This document shows, in pieces, positions 43,501 to 50,801 of a stretch of 64,000 bases of DNA (its first letter is position 1; each line of letters starts with the position of its first letter). Source of the DNA: Kribbella sp. VKM Ac-2569 (GTDB lineage: Bacteria; Actinomycetota; Actinomycetes; Propionibacteriales; Kribbellaceae). The notes beneath the pieces are model-generated. The model had not been told where the DNA came from, did no database searches, and worked only from the letters and a program-made list of their open reading frames with translations. A program made the position numbers and the translations under genes. The DNA lies in NCBI RefSeq assembly GCF_004216905.1, contig NZ_SGXJ01000005.1, positions 372,001 to 436,000 of the forward strand, read 5' to 3'.

Positions 43501-44513
43501 CGGAACGAGCTGAGCAGTTCGTAGAACTCGATCGCCCGCGCCTCGCGGTCGTCCTCGCGCAGCGCCATCCCCATCGCGACCCGGAGGAAGAACGCCTGCG
43601 GCAACTCGTACCGCACCTTGTCGAGGTGCAGCAGGTACCGGTCGTAGAGCGTTTGCAGGCTGAGGAAGGTGAAGTTCAGATCGGCCTCGGGCTTGATCGC
43701 CGCGGCGAGCCGCTCGAGGTCGAAGCGGCCGAGCTCTGGGTCGAGTTGCCCGGCCTCGATGCCGAGCTGGATGTAGCGCGGGAAGTAGTCGACGTACGTC
43801 GTGGTCATGTCGGCCTGACTGGCCTGACGCGGCTCGCCGTGGACGCGGCCCAGTGCCTCGCGGCGGATCTGGTCCAGCAGCAGGCGGGACGCGGCGAAGC
43901 TGTACTGCGGCTCGGTCTCGACGTACGACCGCGCGGCCATTACCAGCGCGAGCTCGACCTCGTGCTGCGCGATGCCGTCGTAGCAGGCGCCGAGCGTCTC
44001 GTTCAGGATCAGTTCGGGGTCGACCGCGTCGAGTCCGGTGGCGGCCTCGGCGACGATCACGCGGAGCCGGTCGACGTCGAGCGGGGACCGGCTGCCGTCG
44101 GCGGCGCGGACGGTCAGCGCCGGCTTCTCGGTGACGCCGGTCGGGTCGGCGGGGGTGCGGGCCTTGGTCCGTTCCTCGCGATACAGCACGTAGGCGCGGG
44201 CGACCTGGTGCTCGCCGGTGCGCATCAGCGCCAGCTCGACCTGGTCCTGGATGTCCTCGACCTGCACGCTGCGGCGGATGTCGCCGCGGCTGGTCAAGGC
44301 GGCGACGACCCGGCCGGTCAGGTCGGCGACCAGGTCACGGACCCGGTGGGTCGCGCCCGCATCGGCGCCCTCGACGGCGAGGAACGCCTTCGAGACGGCG
44401 ACTGAGATTTTGCTGGCGTCGAACGGCGTACTGCTGCCGTCGCGGCGGATGACGGTGAGCTCCGTTCGAAGCTCCGCCGTTGAGGAACCAACAGATGAGG
44501 AAGCAATGGTCAC
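40563..44513 (-). CDS. nrdA: Ribonucleotide reductase alpha subunit with intein
   Basis: 1316-residue precursor; removing the 378-residue intein leaves about 938 residues. Order: N-terminal ATP-cone (TVIRRDGSSTPFDASKI), a second cone-like region (LTVRAADGSRSPLDVDRL), the catalytic barrel with SSCFLTT, NLCTEITLNTT (radical-site N-x-C-x-E) and AVCNLGSVNL, and a C-terminal redox pair in DCEACQ. Two ATP-cones and the SSCFL and NQ|GGKRKGAVCAYLE segments recall Chlamydia NrdA, matching the class Ic nrdB. GTG 44513 (GGAG 9 nt upstream) is proposed; ATG 44567 would add 18 residues. Upstream are NrdR-like boxes. Confidence 0.95.
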   Translation of the reverse strand: MTIASSSVGSSTAELRTELTVIRRDGSSTPFDASKISVAVSKAFLAVEGADAGATHRVRDLVADLTGRVVAALTSRGDIRRSVQVEDIQDQVELALMRTGEHQVARAYVLYREERTKARTPADPTGVTEKPALTVRAADGSRSPLDVDRLRVIVAEAATGLDAVDPELILNETLGACYDGIAQHEVELALVMAARSYVETEPQYSFAASRLLLDQIRREALGRVHGEPRQASQADMTTTYVDYFPRYIQLGIEAGQLDPELGRFDLERLAAAIKPEADLNFTFLSLQTLYDRYLLHLDKVRYELPQAFFLRVAMGMALREDDREARAIEFYELLSSFRFMSSTPTLFNSGTTRPQLSSCFLTTVEDDLSGIFTGIRNNALLAKYSGGLGNDWTPVRGIGAHIRGTNGESQGVVPFLKIANDTAVAVNQCFAPETLLYTATGATPIRDVKVGDLVLGASGRYREVTKTFTYDQDGPMVEVDVKHSIDTLVVTSGHPFYAIQGVPMEQSSERTLRWISNGKVKAGWVEAGMISKGDYIGQVVPDEIVPVRGLTDDDARLYGILLGDGHLSKNGNQWGVSGNPKRDTHLSFVRAYLAAREIHFWETQRGDTYVQIHWSAGRGPRRDPQTGRIAGPGDATLPFTHEDLYDENHSKRIAPRLTHLPIPQTLALVRGLLETDGGVSRGKEIYFTSTSQALAIGLRYQMLRLGIPTAGQYRVRDTPHIGRRSDGSEVMFSKPVRAFDLRIPAVPGIAELVGAAPIQKLNWISHGGMVFSRVREVRRTAMVPVVHDLVVDVDESYMTVAGLAHNGGKRKGAVCAYLETWHIDVEEFLDLRKNTGDERRRTHDMNTANWVPDLFLQRVESGGDWTLFSPNEVPDLHDLYGAAFAEAYAAYEAAADRGEIRVFKRVKAVDLWRRMLTVLFETGHPWITFKDACNLRSPQQHDGVVHSSNLCTEITLNTTTEETAVCNLGSVNLIAHLTDDGLDTDLLRDTVKTAVRMLDNVIDVNFYTTPESERANQRHRPVGLGLMGFADALFTLRIPYASDAAVEFADRSMEQISYHAIEASSDLAAERGRYSSYDGSLWSLGILPIDSLDLLHTARDGDVIIDRGTQLDWDGLRAKVLRDGMRNSNVMAIAPTATISNICGVSQSIEPTYSNLFVKSNMSGEFTVANPYLVADLKARGLWDQVMVSDLKYHDGVVAGIERIPADLRELYATAFEIDPLWLVKAASRRQKWIDQAQSLNLYMAKPSGRALDELYRSAWRYGLKTTYYLRSQSATHVEKSTLKGTDGRLNAVPVSIPEPTGAMCSIDDPDCEACQ
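42096..43229 (-). mobile_element. NrdA intein with LAGLIDADG homing endonuclease
   Basis: A 378-residue in-frame insertion (residues 429-806 of the precursor) splits the conserved extein VNQ|GGKRKGA. It begins with CFAPETLLYT (splicing block A, Cys1), has TSGHPFYAI (block B), two LAGLIDADG-type motifs (LYGILLGDGHL and LVRGLLETDGGV, blocks C and E), and ends with VVHDLVVDVDESYMTV...AGLAHN (blocks F and G, terminal His-Asn). The residue after the terminal Asn is Gly instead of the Cys, Ser or Thr that standard splicing needs. The endonuclease motifs keep their acidic residues, so homing activity may survive. Confidence 0.95.
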
Positions 44514-44689
44514 AGGTGTGCGCTCCAGAAGAGTTCGGGGACCCGGGACCACCGCGAGCGGGCGCATGACGGGACCGGCGGCACCGGCCGGGAACACTGC
44601 CGTCACGCCCTGCGACCCACCCGCGAGATCTCGGACCGCGTGCACCGGCGGTACACGCACCGGTGGCAGGTATCCGGGCTCGCGGACCA

Positions 44690-44794
44690 ACATCTTGTGG
44701 TGTCGACCGCCCCGAACCACCAGTGGTAGTGATGCTAGGCGGATGGCTCTACATCTTGTGGTAGCGCCGCGCCGCGTGTCGCACATCTTGTGGT
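44690..44794 (-). promoter_or_regulatory. Three NrdR-box-like repeats upstream of nrdAB
   Basis: The 12-mer ACATCTTGTGGT occurs exactly three times (44690-44701, 44751-44762, 44783-44794). With flanking bases, copies 1 and 2 match the NrdR consensus core CWATATNTWGTG at all but one position (CAACATCTTGTG, CTACATCTTGTG). Copy 3 is weaker. Copies 2 and 3 are 32 bp apart, the usual NrdR-box pair spacing; copies 1 and 2 are 61 bp apart. A perfect palindrome ACCACCAGTGGT (44716-44727) lies in between. The rest of the interval 44514-44807 is an untranslated leader with no gene seen. Confidence 0.75.
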
Positions 44795-44807
44795 CCTCGC
44801 CCTCGTG

Positions 44808-45389
44808 TCACGCTGCGACCGCGTAGAGATCCTGGAGCGTCATGATCTCCGAGCCGTGATGGATCAGCTCGCGATTCAGCCGCAGGACGACGTGGCCGAA
44901 CGGCTCGGCGGCATCCAGTTCGTTGGCCTGGCTCAGGCCGATCGTCATCGCCGCGTCCTCGTCCAGACCGGCGATCGCGTCCTGCCAGGCCTCGACCCAG
45001 TAGGTCAGCCAGGCGACCGCGTCGCGGGCGTTGCCGTGCAGCGTGATGTCGGCCCGTCCCTGCCGGCTCTCGCCGAACGTCCACTCCCAGCGCTCGAAGA
45101 ACATCTCGGTCAGATGCGCGATCAGCCAGGCGATCGTCCGCGGTCCGCGATGGTCCGGTTCGTCCGGCCATTGCGCGACCCACTCGCCGGATCCGAGCGG
45201 CCGGAATTGCCCGGCATAGTGCCGCCGTACGACGGTGAGCGACTCACTGCTGGGTCGCCAGAAGTACTGCTCGTCGGTCAGTTGGGCGAGCCGCCCGGAC
45301 AGCACCATCCAGCTGAAGCCGAGCTGGCCGCGGACCATCGCCATCGCTGACGGCCGGTGCAGGATGTCCCAGTCGAACGCCTCCGGCAT
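44808..45389 (-). CDS. DinB-family protein under SOS control
   Basis: 193-residue four-helix-bundle protein of the DinB/YfiT superfamily (AHLTEMFFERWEWTFGE with a His in the usual metal position, and a late REL-IHHGSEIMTL with two His). Such proteins bind a metal and often use a low-molecular-weight thiol as co-substrate; this one has no known substrate. ATG 45389 with GGGGAG 5 nt upstream is chosen over GTG 45392. A perfect LexA box ends 18 bp before the start codon, so the gene should be induced by DNA damage. Confidence 0.85.
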   Translation of the reverse strand: MPEAFDWDILHRPSAMAMVRGQLGFSWMVLSGRLAQLTDEQYFWRPSSESLTVVRRHYAGQFRPLGSGEWVAQWPDEPDHRGPRTIAWLIAHLTEMFFERWEWTFGESRQGRADITLHGNARDAVAWLTYWVEAWQDAIAGLDEDAAMTIGLSQANELDAAEPFGHVVLRLNRELIHHGSEIMTLQDLYAVAA

Positions 45390-45407
45390 CACAACTCCCC
45401 TGTACGA

Positions 45408-45423
45408 TCGAACATATGTTCGA
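45408..45423 (-). promoter_or_regulatory. LexA SOS box
   Basis: TCGAACATATGTTCGA is a perfect 16-bp palindrome that fits the actinobacterial LexA consensus TCGAAC-N4-GTTCGA. It lies immediately upstream of the DinB-family gene. The other neighbour (fic) ends here, so the box can only serve the DinB gene. Confidence 0.88.
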
Positions 45424-45458
45424 ATTCTTGCTCGATCGCGACCAGAAAGTCAAACTCC

Positions 45459-46724
45459 CTAGTGTGTCGGTTCTGGCCTCGCGGGGACCGGTCTGCTAGG
45501 CCGTTCGATCCGGGTGTCCGCTGCCGGACTTGCGAAGCGGCGCTCCAGCAACGTGAAGGCGTCGATCAGTTCGGGCGCCTCGTAGACGCGGTTCCGGCGC
45601 CCGTCGGTGATCTCGCGCAGGATGCCTGTCTCGACCAGCCGCGCGAGGCCCTGGTTCGCCGCCTGCTGGGAGCGGTCGATGAGCTGGGCCGCGGCCGCGA
45701 GCGTCAGGACCGGTGCGGCGGGCAGCGCCTCGATCAGGAGTTCGGCCGCGGAGCCGGCGCGGACCGGTGCCGCGCGTTCCCGCCATTCGGCCTTGAGGTC
45801 TGCGGCGCTCTGCTCGAAGCGTGCGGCTTCGGCGGTCGCATGCGTGCAGGCCTTCGCGAACATCCGCAGCCACGGGTTCGCGGCCGCGCGGGCCTTCGCG
45901 GTCGTCGCGCGTCCGACGTACCGGAAGTCGGTCAATGTCTCGACGTACTCCGCGGAATGGGTGGCGAGCGCGAGCGAGACCGGCGGCACGGTGCGTGTAA
46001 TCAGGCCGTCGGCGCGCAGGATCAGGTGGATCAGCGCGCGCCCGGTCCGGCCGTTGCCGTCGGCGAACGGGTGGATCGTCTCGAACTGCGCGTGCGCGAT
46101 CGCGGTCTTCGCCAGCACCGGCAGTCCCGACTCGCGGACGAACGTCATCAGGTCCGCGAGCAGTTCGGGGAGCAGTTGCGCGGGCGGCGGCACGTAGTAC
46201 GCCTCGGCGGGGGAGCGGCCGCCGATCCAGTTCTGCAGGTAGCGGATCTCGCCGCCGTACTCCGGGTGCGGCGACTGCGCCATCAACCGGCGATGCGCCT
46301 CGAGCAGATGGTCGACCTCGAGCTTCTCCCCGGCCTGGACGGACTCGGTCACCCATGTCATCGCGTCGACCGCGCCGAGCACCTCCTCGGCGGTCACGTC
46401 GCTGATGCGATCCCGCAGTACGTCGGCCTTCAGCAACCTGCGCGCGCCGACGACGAGCCCTTCGATGTGCGACGACCCGACCGCTTCGGCGCGGAGCAGC
46501 AATCGTGCCAACGCCTCGCTGTTCGTCAGTACGGCGGCCGTCGCGTCCAGGCGGGCCAGATCGCCGGCGGCGTCCTCGAGCAGCGCGAGTACGTCGTCGG
46601 ACAGGTCGAACTCACGCCCGACCAGCGGGTCGGGGAGATACAGCTCGTACGACCCGCCTAGGCGCTCCGCCCGGGTGAACCCGTCGGGGTGCCCGGGCCA
46701 CCGATGCAACTCAACCCGTGCCAT
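45459..46724 (-). CDS. Fic-family protein with C-terminal winged helix
   Basis: 421-residue Fic protein: N-terminal Fic_N region, inhibitory motif SSHIEG (84-89, the S/T-x-x-x-E-G/N type), complete catalytic motif HPFADGNGRTGR (218-229), and a C-terminal winged-helix-like segment (about 340-400: LTLAAAAQLIDRSQQAANQG, VETGILREITDGRRNRVYEA). These proteins transfer AMP or similar groups onto target proteins, and the built-in inhibitory glutamate keeps them quiet. ATG 46724 is the start that gives the conserved N-terminus. The start lies next to a large palindrome that may be its operator. Confidence 0.9.
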   Translation of the reverse strand: MARVELHRWPGHPDGFTRAERLGGSYELYLPDPLVGREFDLSDDVLALLEDAAGDLARLDATAAVLTNSEALARLLLRAEAVGSSHIEGLVVGARRLLKADVLRDRISDVTAEEVLGAVDAMTWVTESVQAGEKLEVDHLLEAHRRLMAQSPHPEYGGEIRYLQNWIGGRSPAEAYYVPPPAQLLPELLADLMTFVRESGLPVLAKTAIAHAQFETIHPFADGNGRTGRALIHLILRADGLITRTVPPVSLALATHSAEYVETLTDFRYVGRATTAKARAAANPWLRMFAKACTHATAEAARFEQSAADLKAEWRERAAPVRAGSAAELLIEALPAAPVLTLAAAAQLIDRSQQAANQGLARLVETGILREITDGRRNRVYEAPELIDAFTLLERRFASPAADTRIERPSRPVPARPEPTH

Positions 46725-46738
46725 ACCCTTATTCAACC

Positions 46739-46772
46739 TTATCCACAAACCTTGAACAAGGTCTGTGGATAA
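46739..46772. promoter_or_regulatory. 34-bp nested palindrome with two DnaA-box-like arms
   Basis: Outer arms TTATCCACA (46739-46747) and TGTGGATAA (46764-46772) are inverted copies of the consensus DnaA box. The inner arms form the perfect palindrome CCTTGAACAAGG (46750-46761). It lies in the divergent promoter region of fic (start 46724) and the methyltransferase gene (start near 46813). A direct repeat CCTTAT(T/C)CA runs into it (46727-46745). Most likely an operator for one or both genes. Confidence 0.7.
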
Positions 46773-46812
46773 ACAACCCGAACTGAACCCGGTGGTGGGG
46801 AGACTGCTGGGT

Positions 46813-47637
46813 GTGACTCTGGATGCGCAGACGCAGCAGATGGTGGCCGCCAATCAGGCCGACTGGAACGCGCGGGCGCCGCTGCATGCGGCGAGCGAGT
46901 TCTACGACCGGCCCGCGGAGTTCTGGTTCGCCGACTACGAGTGGGAGGATCTCGGGCCGCTCGACGGTCGCGACGTACTGCATCTGCAGTGCCATCTGGG
47001 GACCGAGACGATCGAGTTCGCGCGGCGGGGTGCGCGGACCAGCGGACTCGACCTGTCGGAGAAGTCGCTGGAGGCCGCACGGCGGATCGCTGCCGAGGCA
47101 GGTGTCGAGGTCGACTACGTGCACGCCAATGTGTACGACGCCTTGGACGCGGTCGACGGACGGCAGTTCGATGTCGTCTACACCGGCAAGGGCGCGCTCT
47201 GCTATCTGCCAGAGCTGAAGCAGTGGGCCGAGGTCGTCCGCGACCTGCTCAAACCCGGCGGCATCCTCTACATCGTCGAGTTCCACCCGCTGCTCAACGC
47301 GCTCCGCGAGGTCTCCCTACCCGGCGAGTCCGAGGACCTCGTGCTCCGCGCCGACTACCTCGAAGGCCGCGGGCCGATCGCTCACGACTCCACCGTCACC
47401 TACACCGGCGACGAAGTACCCGGCCGGCAGACCAGCTACGAATGGCGCCACGGCCTCGGCGAAATCACCACGACCCTCGCCGACGCAGGCTTCCAACTCA
47501 CCAGCCTCCGCGAATCCGAAGTACTCCCGTGGCCCCGCTGGCCATCAATGCAACAGACCCCCAACGGCTGGTGGCGCCTCCCGGACAACGCCCCCCGCAT
47601 CCCCCTCCTCTTCGCCCTGAAGGCCACAAAACCATGA
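46813..47637 (+). CDS. Class I SAM-dependent methyltransferase
   Basis: About 274 residues. Features: NQADWNARAPLHAASEFYD, a motif I variant VLHLQCHLGTETIEFARRG, LDLSEKSLEAAR after it, and PGGILYIVEFHP. Family members occur widely in actinobacteria without known substrate. GTG 46813 is chosen because GGGGAG lies about 10 nt upstream and the in-frame start at 46765 falls inside the palindrome. The 3' end overlaps the next methyltransferase gene by 4 nt (ATGA). Confidence 0.82.
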   Translation: MTLDAQTQQMVAANQADWNARAPLHAASEFYDRPAEFWFADYEWEDLGPLDGRDVLHLQCHLGTETIEFARRGARTSGLDLSEKSLEAARRIAAEAGVEVDYVHANVYDALDAVDGRQFDVVYTGKGALCYLPELKQWAEVVRDLLKPGGILYIVEFHPLLNALREVSLPGESEDLVLRADYLEGRGPIAHDSTVTYTGDEVPGRQTSYEWRHGLGEITTTLADAGFQLTSLRESEVLPWPRWPSMQQTPNGWWRLPDNAPRIPLLFALKATKP

Positions 47638-48260
47638 GCCGCGCAGAACGCGAACAGGACCTCATCACCTACTACTCCAACGAGATCCAGGATCGCGTCG
47701 AGCGTGCCCTTCCCGAGCCGCGTGTCGCCCGGCGTACGGCGTACCTCGAACAACTCCGCGCCGAAGGCCACGACACCGTTCTCGAACTCGGCTGCGGTCC
47801 CGGCCGCGACGGAGAAGCGATCGCGGCGGCCGGTTTCACTTACACCGGCGTGGATCTGTCACCGGCCAGCGTCGACGCCTGCCGCGAGCTCGGCCTGCGC
47901 GCGGAGGTCGCGTCGGTCCTCGACCTGCCGTTCGACGACGCGACGTTCGACGCCGGCTGGACGATGAGCACCCTGCTGCACGTCGCCGACGAAGATCTCG
48001 ACCAAGCGCTGCAGGAGATCATTCGGGTACTGCGCCCAGGAGCGCCACTGGCCGTCGGACTCTGGGGTGACGTGAACGCAGGCGAACACGTCTGGGAGGA
48101 CGGCAAGGGCTACGGTCCGGGCCGGTTCTTCAGCATCCGCAGCGACGAGGGACTGCGCGAGGCGCTCGGCCGGTACGGCGCGGTGGAGCAGTGGATGACC
48201 TGGGACGACGACCGCGTCATGCACTACCAGTGGGCTGTGCTCCGGCTCAAGGCGTGCTAG
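47634..48260 (+). CDS. Class I SAM-dependent methyltransferase
   Basis: 208 residues with motif I VLELGCGPGRDGEAIAAAG, DLSPASVDACR, DATFDAGWTMSTLLHV and RPGAPLAVGLWG. It is translationally coupled to the preceding methyltransferase but is not a duplicate of it: the motif regions differ and this one has the shorter UbiE-like layout. Substrate unknown. Confidence 0.88.
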   Translation: MSRAEREQDLITYYSNEIQDRVERALPEPRVARRTAYLEQLRAEGHDTVLELGCGPGRDGEAIAAAGFTYTGVDLSPASVDACRELGLRAEVASVLDLPFDDATFDAGWTMSTLLHVADEDLDQALQEIIRVLRPGAPLAVGLWGDVNAGEHVWEDGKGYGPGRFFSIRSDEGLREALGRYGAVEQWMTWDDDRVMHYQWAVLRLKAC

Positions 48261-48386
48261 GGACGGCAGCTCGACAGTACGTATACGTCCACTGAAGTGA
48301 AGCGCCCTGTCAGCTGAGCGCCAGGGCCGGCTCGTTGAGATGACACATCCTGTCGAGCTGCTGATCCACTGGCCGGCCGGGCCGAC

Positions 48387-48429
48387 TTGGGGAGCGCTAC
48401 CGACCCAAATGGGCAGGAAATCTCCCCAA
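48387..48429. terminator. Possible hairpin between convergent genes
   Basis: TTGGGGAG (48387-48394) and CTCCCCAA (48422-48429) are perfect inverted copies separated by 27 nt. They lie in the 174-nt gap between convergent genes; the remaining gap shows only a short ACGTATACGT palindrome (48280-48289). Confidence 0.35.
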
Positions 48430-48434
48430 CCCGG

Positions 48435-48632
48435 CTAGTTGCGCTTTCTGGGGCCGCGGATTGCGACGTAGAGGAGGGAGACGCCGAGCGCGGCGACGAT
48501 TGGGCCGATGGTGGCCCAGAGGGTGCTGCCGGTCATTGAGCTGCCTTTGAGGTAGCCGAGGCCTTGCAATGTCCAGACGCCGCCGATCGCGATGAGGAGT
48601 GCGGCGAACGCGATGGCGACGATCTTTCCCAT
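48435..48632 (-). CDS. Small membrane protein with two predicted helices
   Basis: 65 residues: GKIVAIAFAALLIAIGGVW at the N-terminus and a second helix (TIGPIVAALGVSLLYVAI) before a basic tail (RGPRKRN). No family recognised. It starts 10 nt after the end of the next minus-strand gene, so it is probably the last gene of that unit. Confidence 0.65.
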   Translation of the reverse strand: MGKIVAIAFAALLIAIGGVWTLQGLGYLKGSSMTGSTLWATIGPIVAALGVSLLYVAIRGPRKRN

Positions 48633-48641
48633 GCAGGGAGG

Positions 48642-49493
48642 TTAGCGGAGTAGTTCGTCGCAGAGGGTCGTGAGTTGTTGGCGGAGGGGGCGGGCGCGGT
48701 CGGCGAAGGTGCGTTGGGCGGCGGTGTACTCCGCCTTGCCTTCAGGGGTTTCGATCCGCACGGGTGAGTAGCCGAGGGGAGCCAGGTCGTACGGCGATGC
48801 GCGCATGTCGAGGGTGCGGATGTCGCGGGCGAGCTCGAAGCACTCCAGGAGCAGTGAGCTGGGCGTGAAGGGCATCAGCTTGGTCGCCCATTTGTAGAGG
48901 TCCATGTTCGCGTGCAGGCAGCCGCCCTGTTCCAACGCGGGCTGGGATTCGCGGTCGGGCTGGAGCGTGTTCAGTGGGCGAGCAGGAGTCGTGAAGAACC
49001 GGAACGCGTCGAAGTGCGAACAGCTGATCTTGTGGGACTCGACGACCTGATCGGTGCCGTCGGCACCTAGCCGGAGCGGCCAGGAAGCGTGCCGTACGTC
49101 GGGAGTCCGGTAGACCATCGCCCACTCGTGCAGACCGAAGCACCCGAACTGGGCCGGCCGATCGAGCGTCGACGCGAGCAGCCGGCGGATCCACGTGATG
49201 CTGTCTGCGCGGCGCTCGATCTCGGCCGGATCGAGCGTGGCCGTCCCGTCGACGACGACGTACCCGCGCCGATCGCCGTAAGAGGCCGCATCTTCCAAAA
49301 GGATTCCAGGCCCCGGGTGCCAGACGCGGAGCTGGTTCGGCCGCGTCGGGTAGTAGGTGAAGAGGAAGTCCTCGACCGGATGCGCTTCCCGCCGGCGCCG
49401 CCGTTCCAGGTGGCCTGCCAGGAGTACGTCGACGCGCGCGGCGTGATCCTCGGCGTACGACGACCACTCCGCAAAGGGCAGCGTGATGCTCAT
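48642..49493 (-). CDS. Conserved actinobacterial protein of unknown function
   Basis: 283 residues; soluble. Recognisable stretches are HPVEDFLFTYYPTRPNQLR, GCFGLHEWAMVYR, KISCSHFDAFRFFT and LHANMDLYKWA. Similar proteins are often labelled 3-methyladenine DNA glycosylase, but I see no helix-hairpin-helix or catalytic pattern of a glycosylase, so the function is left open. It overlaps the upstream acetyltransferase gene by 4 nt. Confidence 0.8.
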   Translation of the reverse strand: MSITLPFAEWSSYAEDHAARVDVLLAGHLERRRRREAHPVEDFLFTYYPTRPNQLRVWHPGPGILLEDAASYGDRRGYVVVDGTATLDPAEIERRADSITWIRRLLASTLDRPAQFGCFGLHEWAMVYRTPDVRHASWPLRLGADGTDQVVESHKISCSHFDAFRFFTTPARPLNTLQPDRESQPALEQGGCLHANMDLYKWATKLMPFTPSSLLLECFELARDIRTLDMRASPYDLAPLGYSPVRIETPEGKAEYTAAQRTFADRARPLRQQLTTLCDELLR

Positions 49494-49972
49494 AGGTCCA
49501 GGGCGAACGCGTACAGATCGACGCCCGGGATGGGGGACCAGTCACGTTCGGGCAGGCGGACGAAGCCGAGGCGTTCGTAGATGCGGTGCGCCGTGGTCAT
49601 GTAGACGGCGCTGCTCATGACGATTCGCCGCTGCCCGAGCTCACGCGTTCGCGAGATGCAGCGCTCGGTCAGTGCGGTCCCGATTCCCAGGCCCCGCGCG
49701 CGACCCGCCACACCGAGCATCCGGAACTCGCCTTCATCGTCCCGCCCGATCTCGCGGTAGACCGAGCCGACAGGACAGTAGGTAACAGTGCCCAGCAGAC
49801 CGGACGAGTCGGCCGCGACCCACAGCTCCGCCTTCGCGGCCCGGTCCGCGGCTGCACGCAGCGTCATCGCGTACTCACCCTTGACGAAGCCGTCGTGCGA
49901 GTACGCCTCCACGGTCAGCTCGCCAACCGCGTCGTACTCCGCAGGAACGGCCTGCCGGATCTCAACAGTCAC
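49490..49972 (-). CDS. GNAT-family N-acetyltransferase
   Basis: 160-residue acetyltransferase with the acetyl-CoA loop region LGVAGRARGLGIGTALTERC (R/Q-x-x-G-x-G/A type in GRARGLGIGTAL) and the late IYERLGFVRLPERDW. The ATG at 49972 begins with MTVEIRQAVPAEYDAV. It is the first gene of a three-gene minus-strand unit. Substrate unknown. Confidence 0.9.
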   Translation of the reverse strand: MTVEIRQAVPAEYDAVGELTVEAYSHDGFVKGEYAMTLRAAADRAAKAELWVAADSSGLLGTVTYCPVGSVYREIGRDDEGEFRMLGVAGRARGLGIGTALTERCISRTRELGQRRIVMSSAVYMTTAHRIYERLGFVRLPERDWSPIPGVDLYAFALDL

Positions 49973-50012
49973 CGCATAACTGTCTCATCTCATGCCCCGG
50001 TAGGCTCGGCCC

Positions 50013-50801
50013 GTGCGTATCGCCAGATTCTCCGTGGACGACGAGCCCAAGTACGGCGTCGTCGAGACCGACGACCCCGAAGGCCTCGTCGGTACTGTCA
50101 ACGTTCTCGACTCCGACCCGCTCTACCGGTCGGCGCAGTTCACCGGGGAGAAGCTGCAACTCGCCGACGTCCGGCTGCTGGCGCCGGTGATCCCGCGCAG
50201 CAAGGTGGTCTGCGTCGGCCGCAACTACGCGGCGCATGCCGCGGAGCTCGGCAACGAGGTACCGCAGCAGCCGATGATCTTCCTGAAGCCGAACACCAGC
50301 GTGATCGGCCCGCGGGACGGCATCGTCTACCCGGAGCAGACCAACGACCTGCACTTCGAGGGCGAGCTGGCGATCGTGATCGGCCGGATCTGCCGGGACC
50401 TGCCCAAGGAGCGGGTCAACGAGGTGATCTTCGGCTACACGATCGCGAACGACGTGACCGCGCGCGACCTGCAGAAGAGCGACGGGCAGTGGGCCCGGGC
50501 CAAGGGGTTCGACACGTTCTGCCCGCTCGGTCCGTGGATCAGCACCGAGCTCGACGTGTCCGATCTGCGGGTCAGCACCGAGCTGAACGGTGAGCCAAAG
50601 CAGGACGGACGGACGTCGCAGTTCATCTTCGACATCCCCGAGGTGCTGGCCTACATCACCTCGTTCACCACGCTGCTGCCCGGTGACGTGGTGCTGACCG
50701 GCACGCCGGCCGGCGTCGGCCCGATGCTGCCCGGTGACGAGGTCTCGGTCAGCATCGAAGGAATCGGAACCCTGACGAACAAGGTGATTGTGCGTGACTG
50801 A
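50013..50801 (+). CDS. Fumarylacetoacetate hydrolase-family protein
   Basis: 262-residue FAH-fold protein: VVCVGRNYAAHAAELGNEVP, FLKPNTSVIGP, metal ligands in HFEGELAIVIG (E-x-E type) and GYTIANDVTARDLQ, and LLPGDVVLTGTPAGVGPM. Members hydrolyse or decarboxylate 2-oxo acid intermediates (fumarylpyruvate, oxaloacetate and similar). A TAGGCT box (50001-50006) ends 6 nt before the GTG start, suggesting a leaderless message. It overlaps gltX by 8 nt, as in mycobacteria (Rv2993c-gltX, from memory). Confidence 0.93.
   Translation: MRIARFSVDDEPKYGVVETDDPEGLVGTVNVLDSDPLYRSAQFTGEKLQLADVRLLAPVIPRSKVVCVGRNYAAHAAELGNEVPQQPMIFLKPNTSVIGPRDGIVYPEQTNDLHFEGELAIVIGRICRDLPKERVNEVIFGYTIANDVTARDLQKSDGQWARAKGFDTFCPLGPWISTELDVSDLRVSTELNGEPKQDGRTSQFIFDIPEVLAYITSFTTLLPGDVVLTGTPAGVGPMLPGDEVSVSIEGIGTLTNKVIVRD

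Noticed and set aside
44514..44680. Possible cobalamin riboswitch in the nrdA leader
   Set aside because: Some class II reductase genes have one, but I could not find the conserved B12-box segments; the reductase here is class I and does not use B12.
48280..48289. Palindrome ACGTATACGT after the second methyltransferase gene
   Set aside because: Short, single occurrence in the gap between convergent genes; too weak to call an operator.
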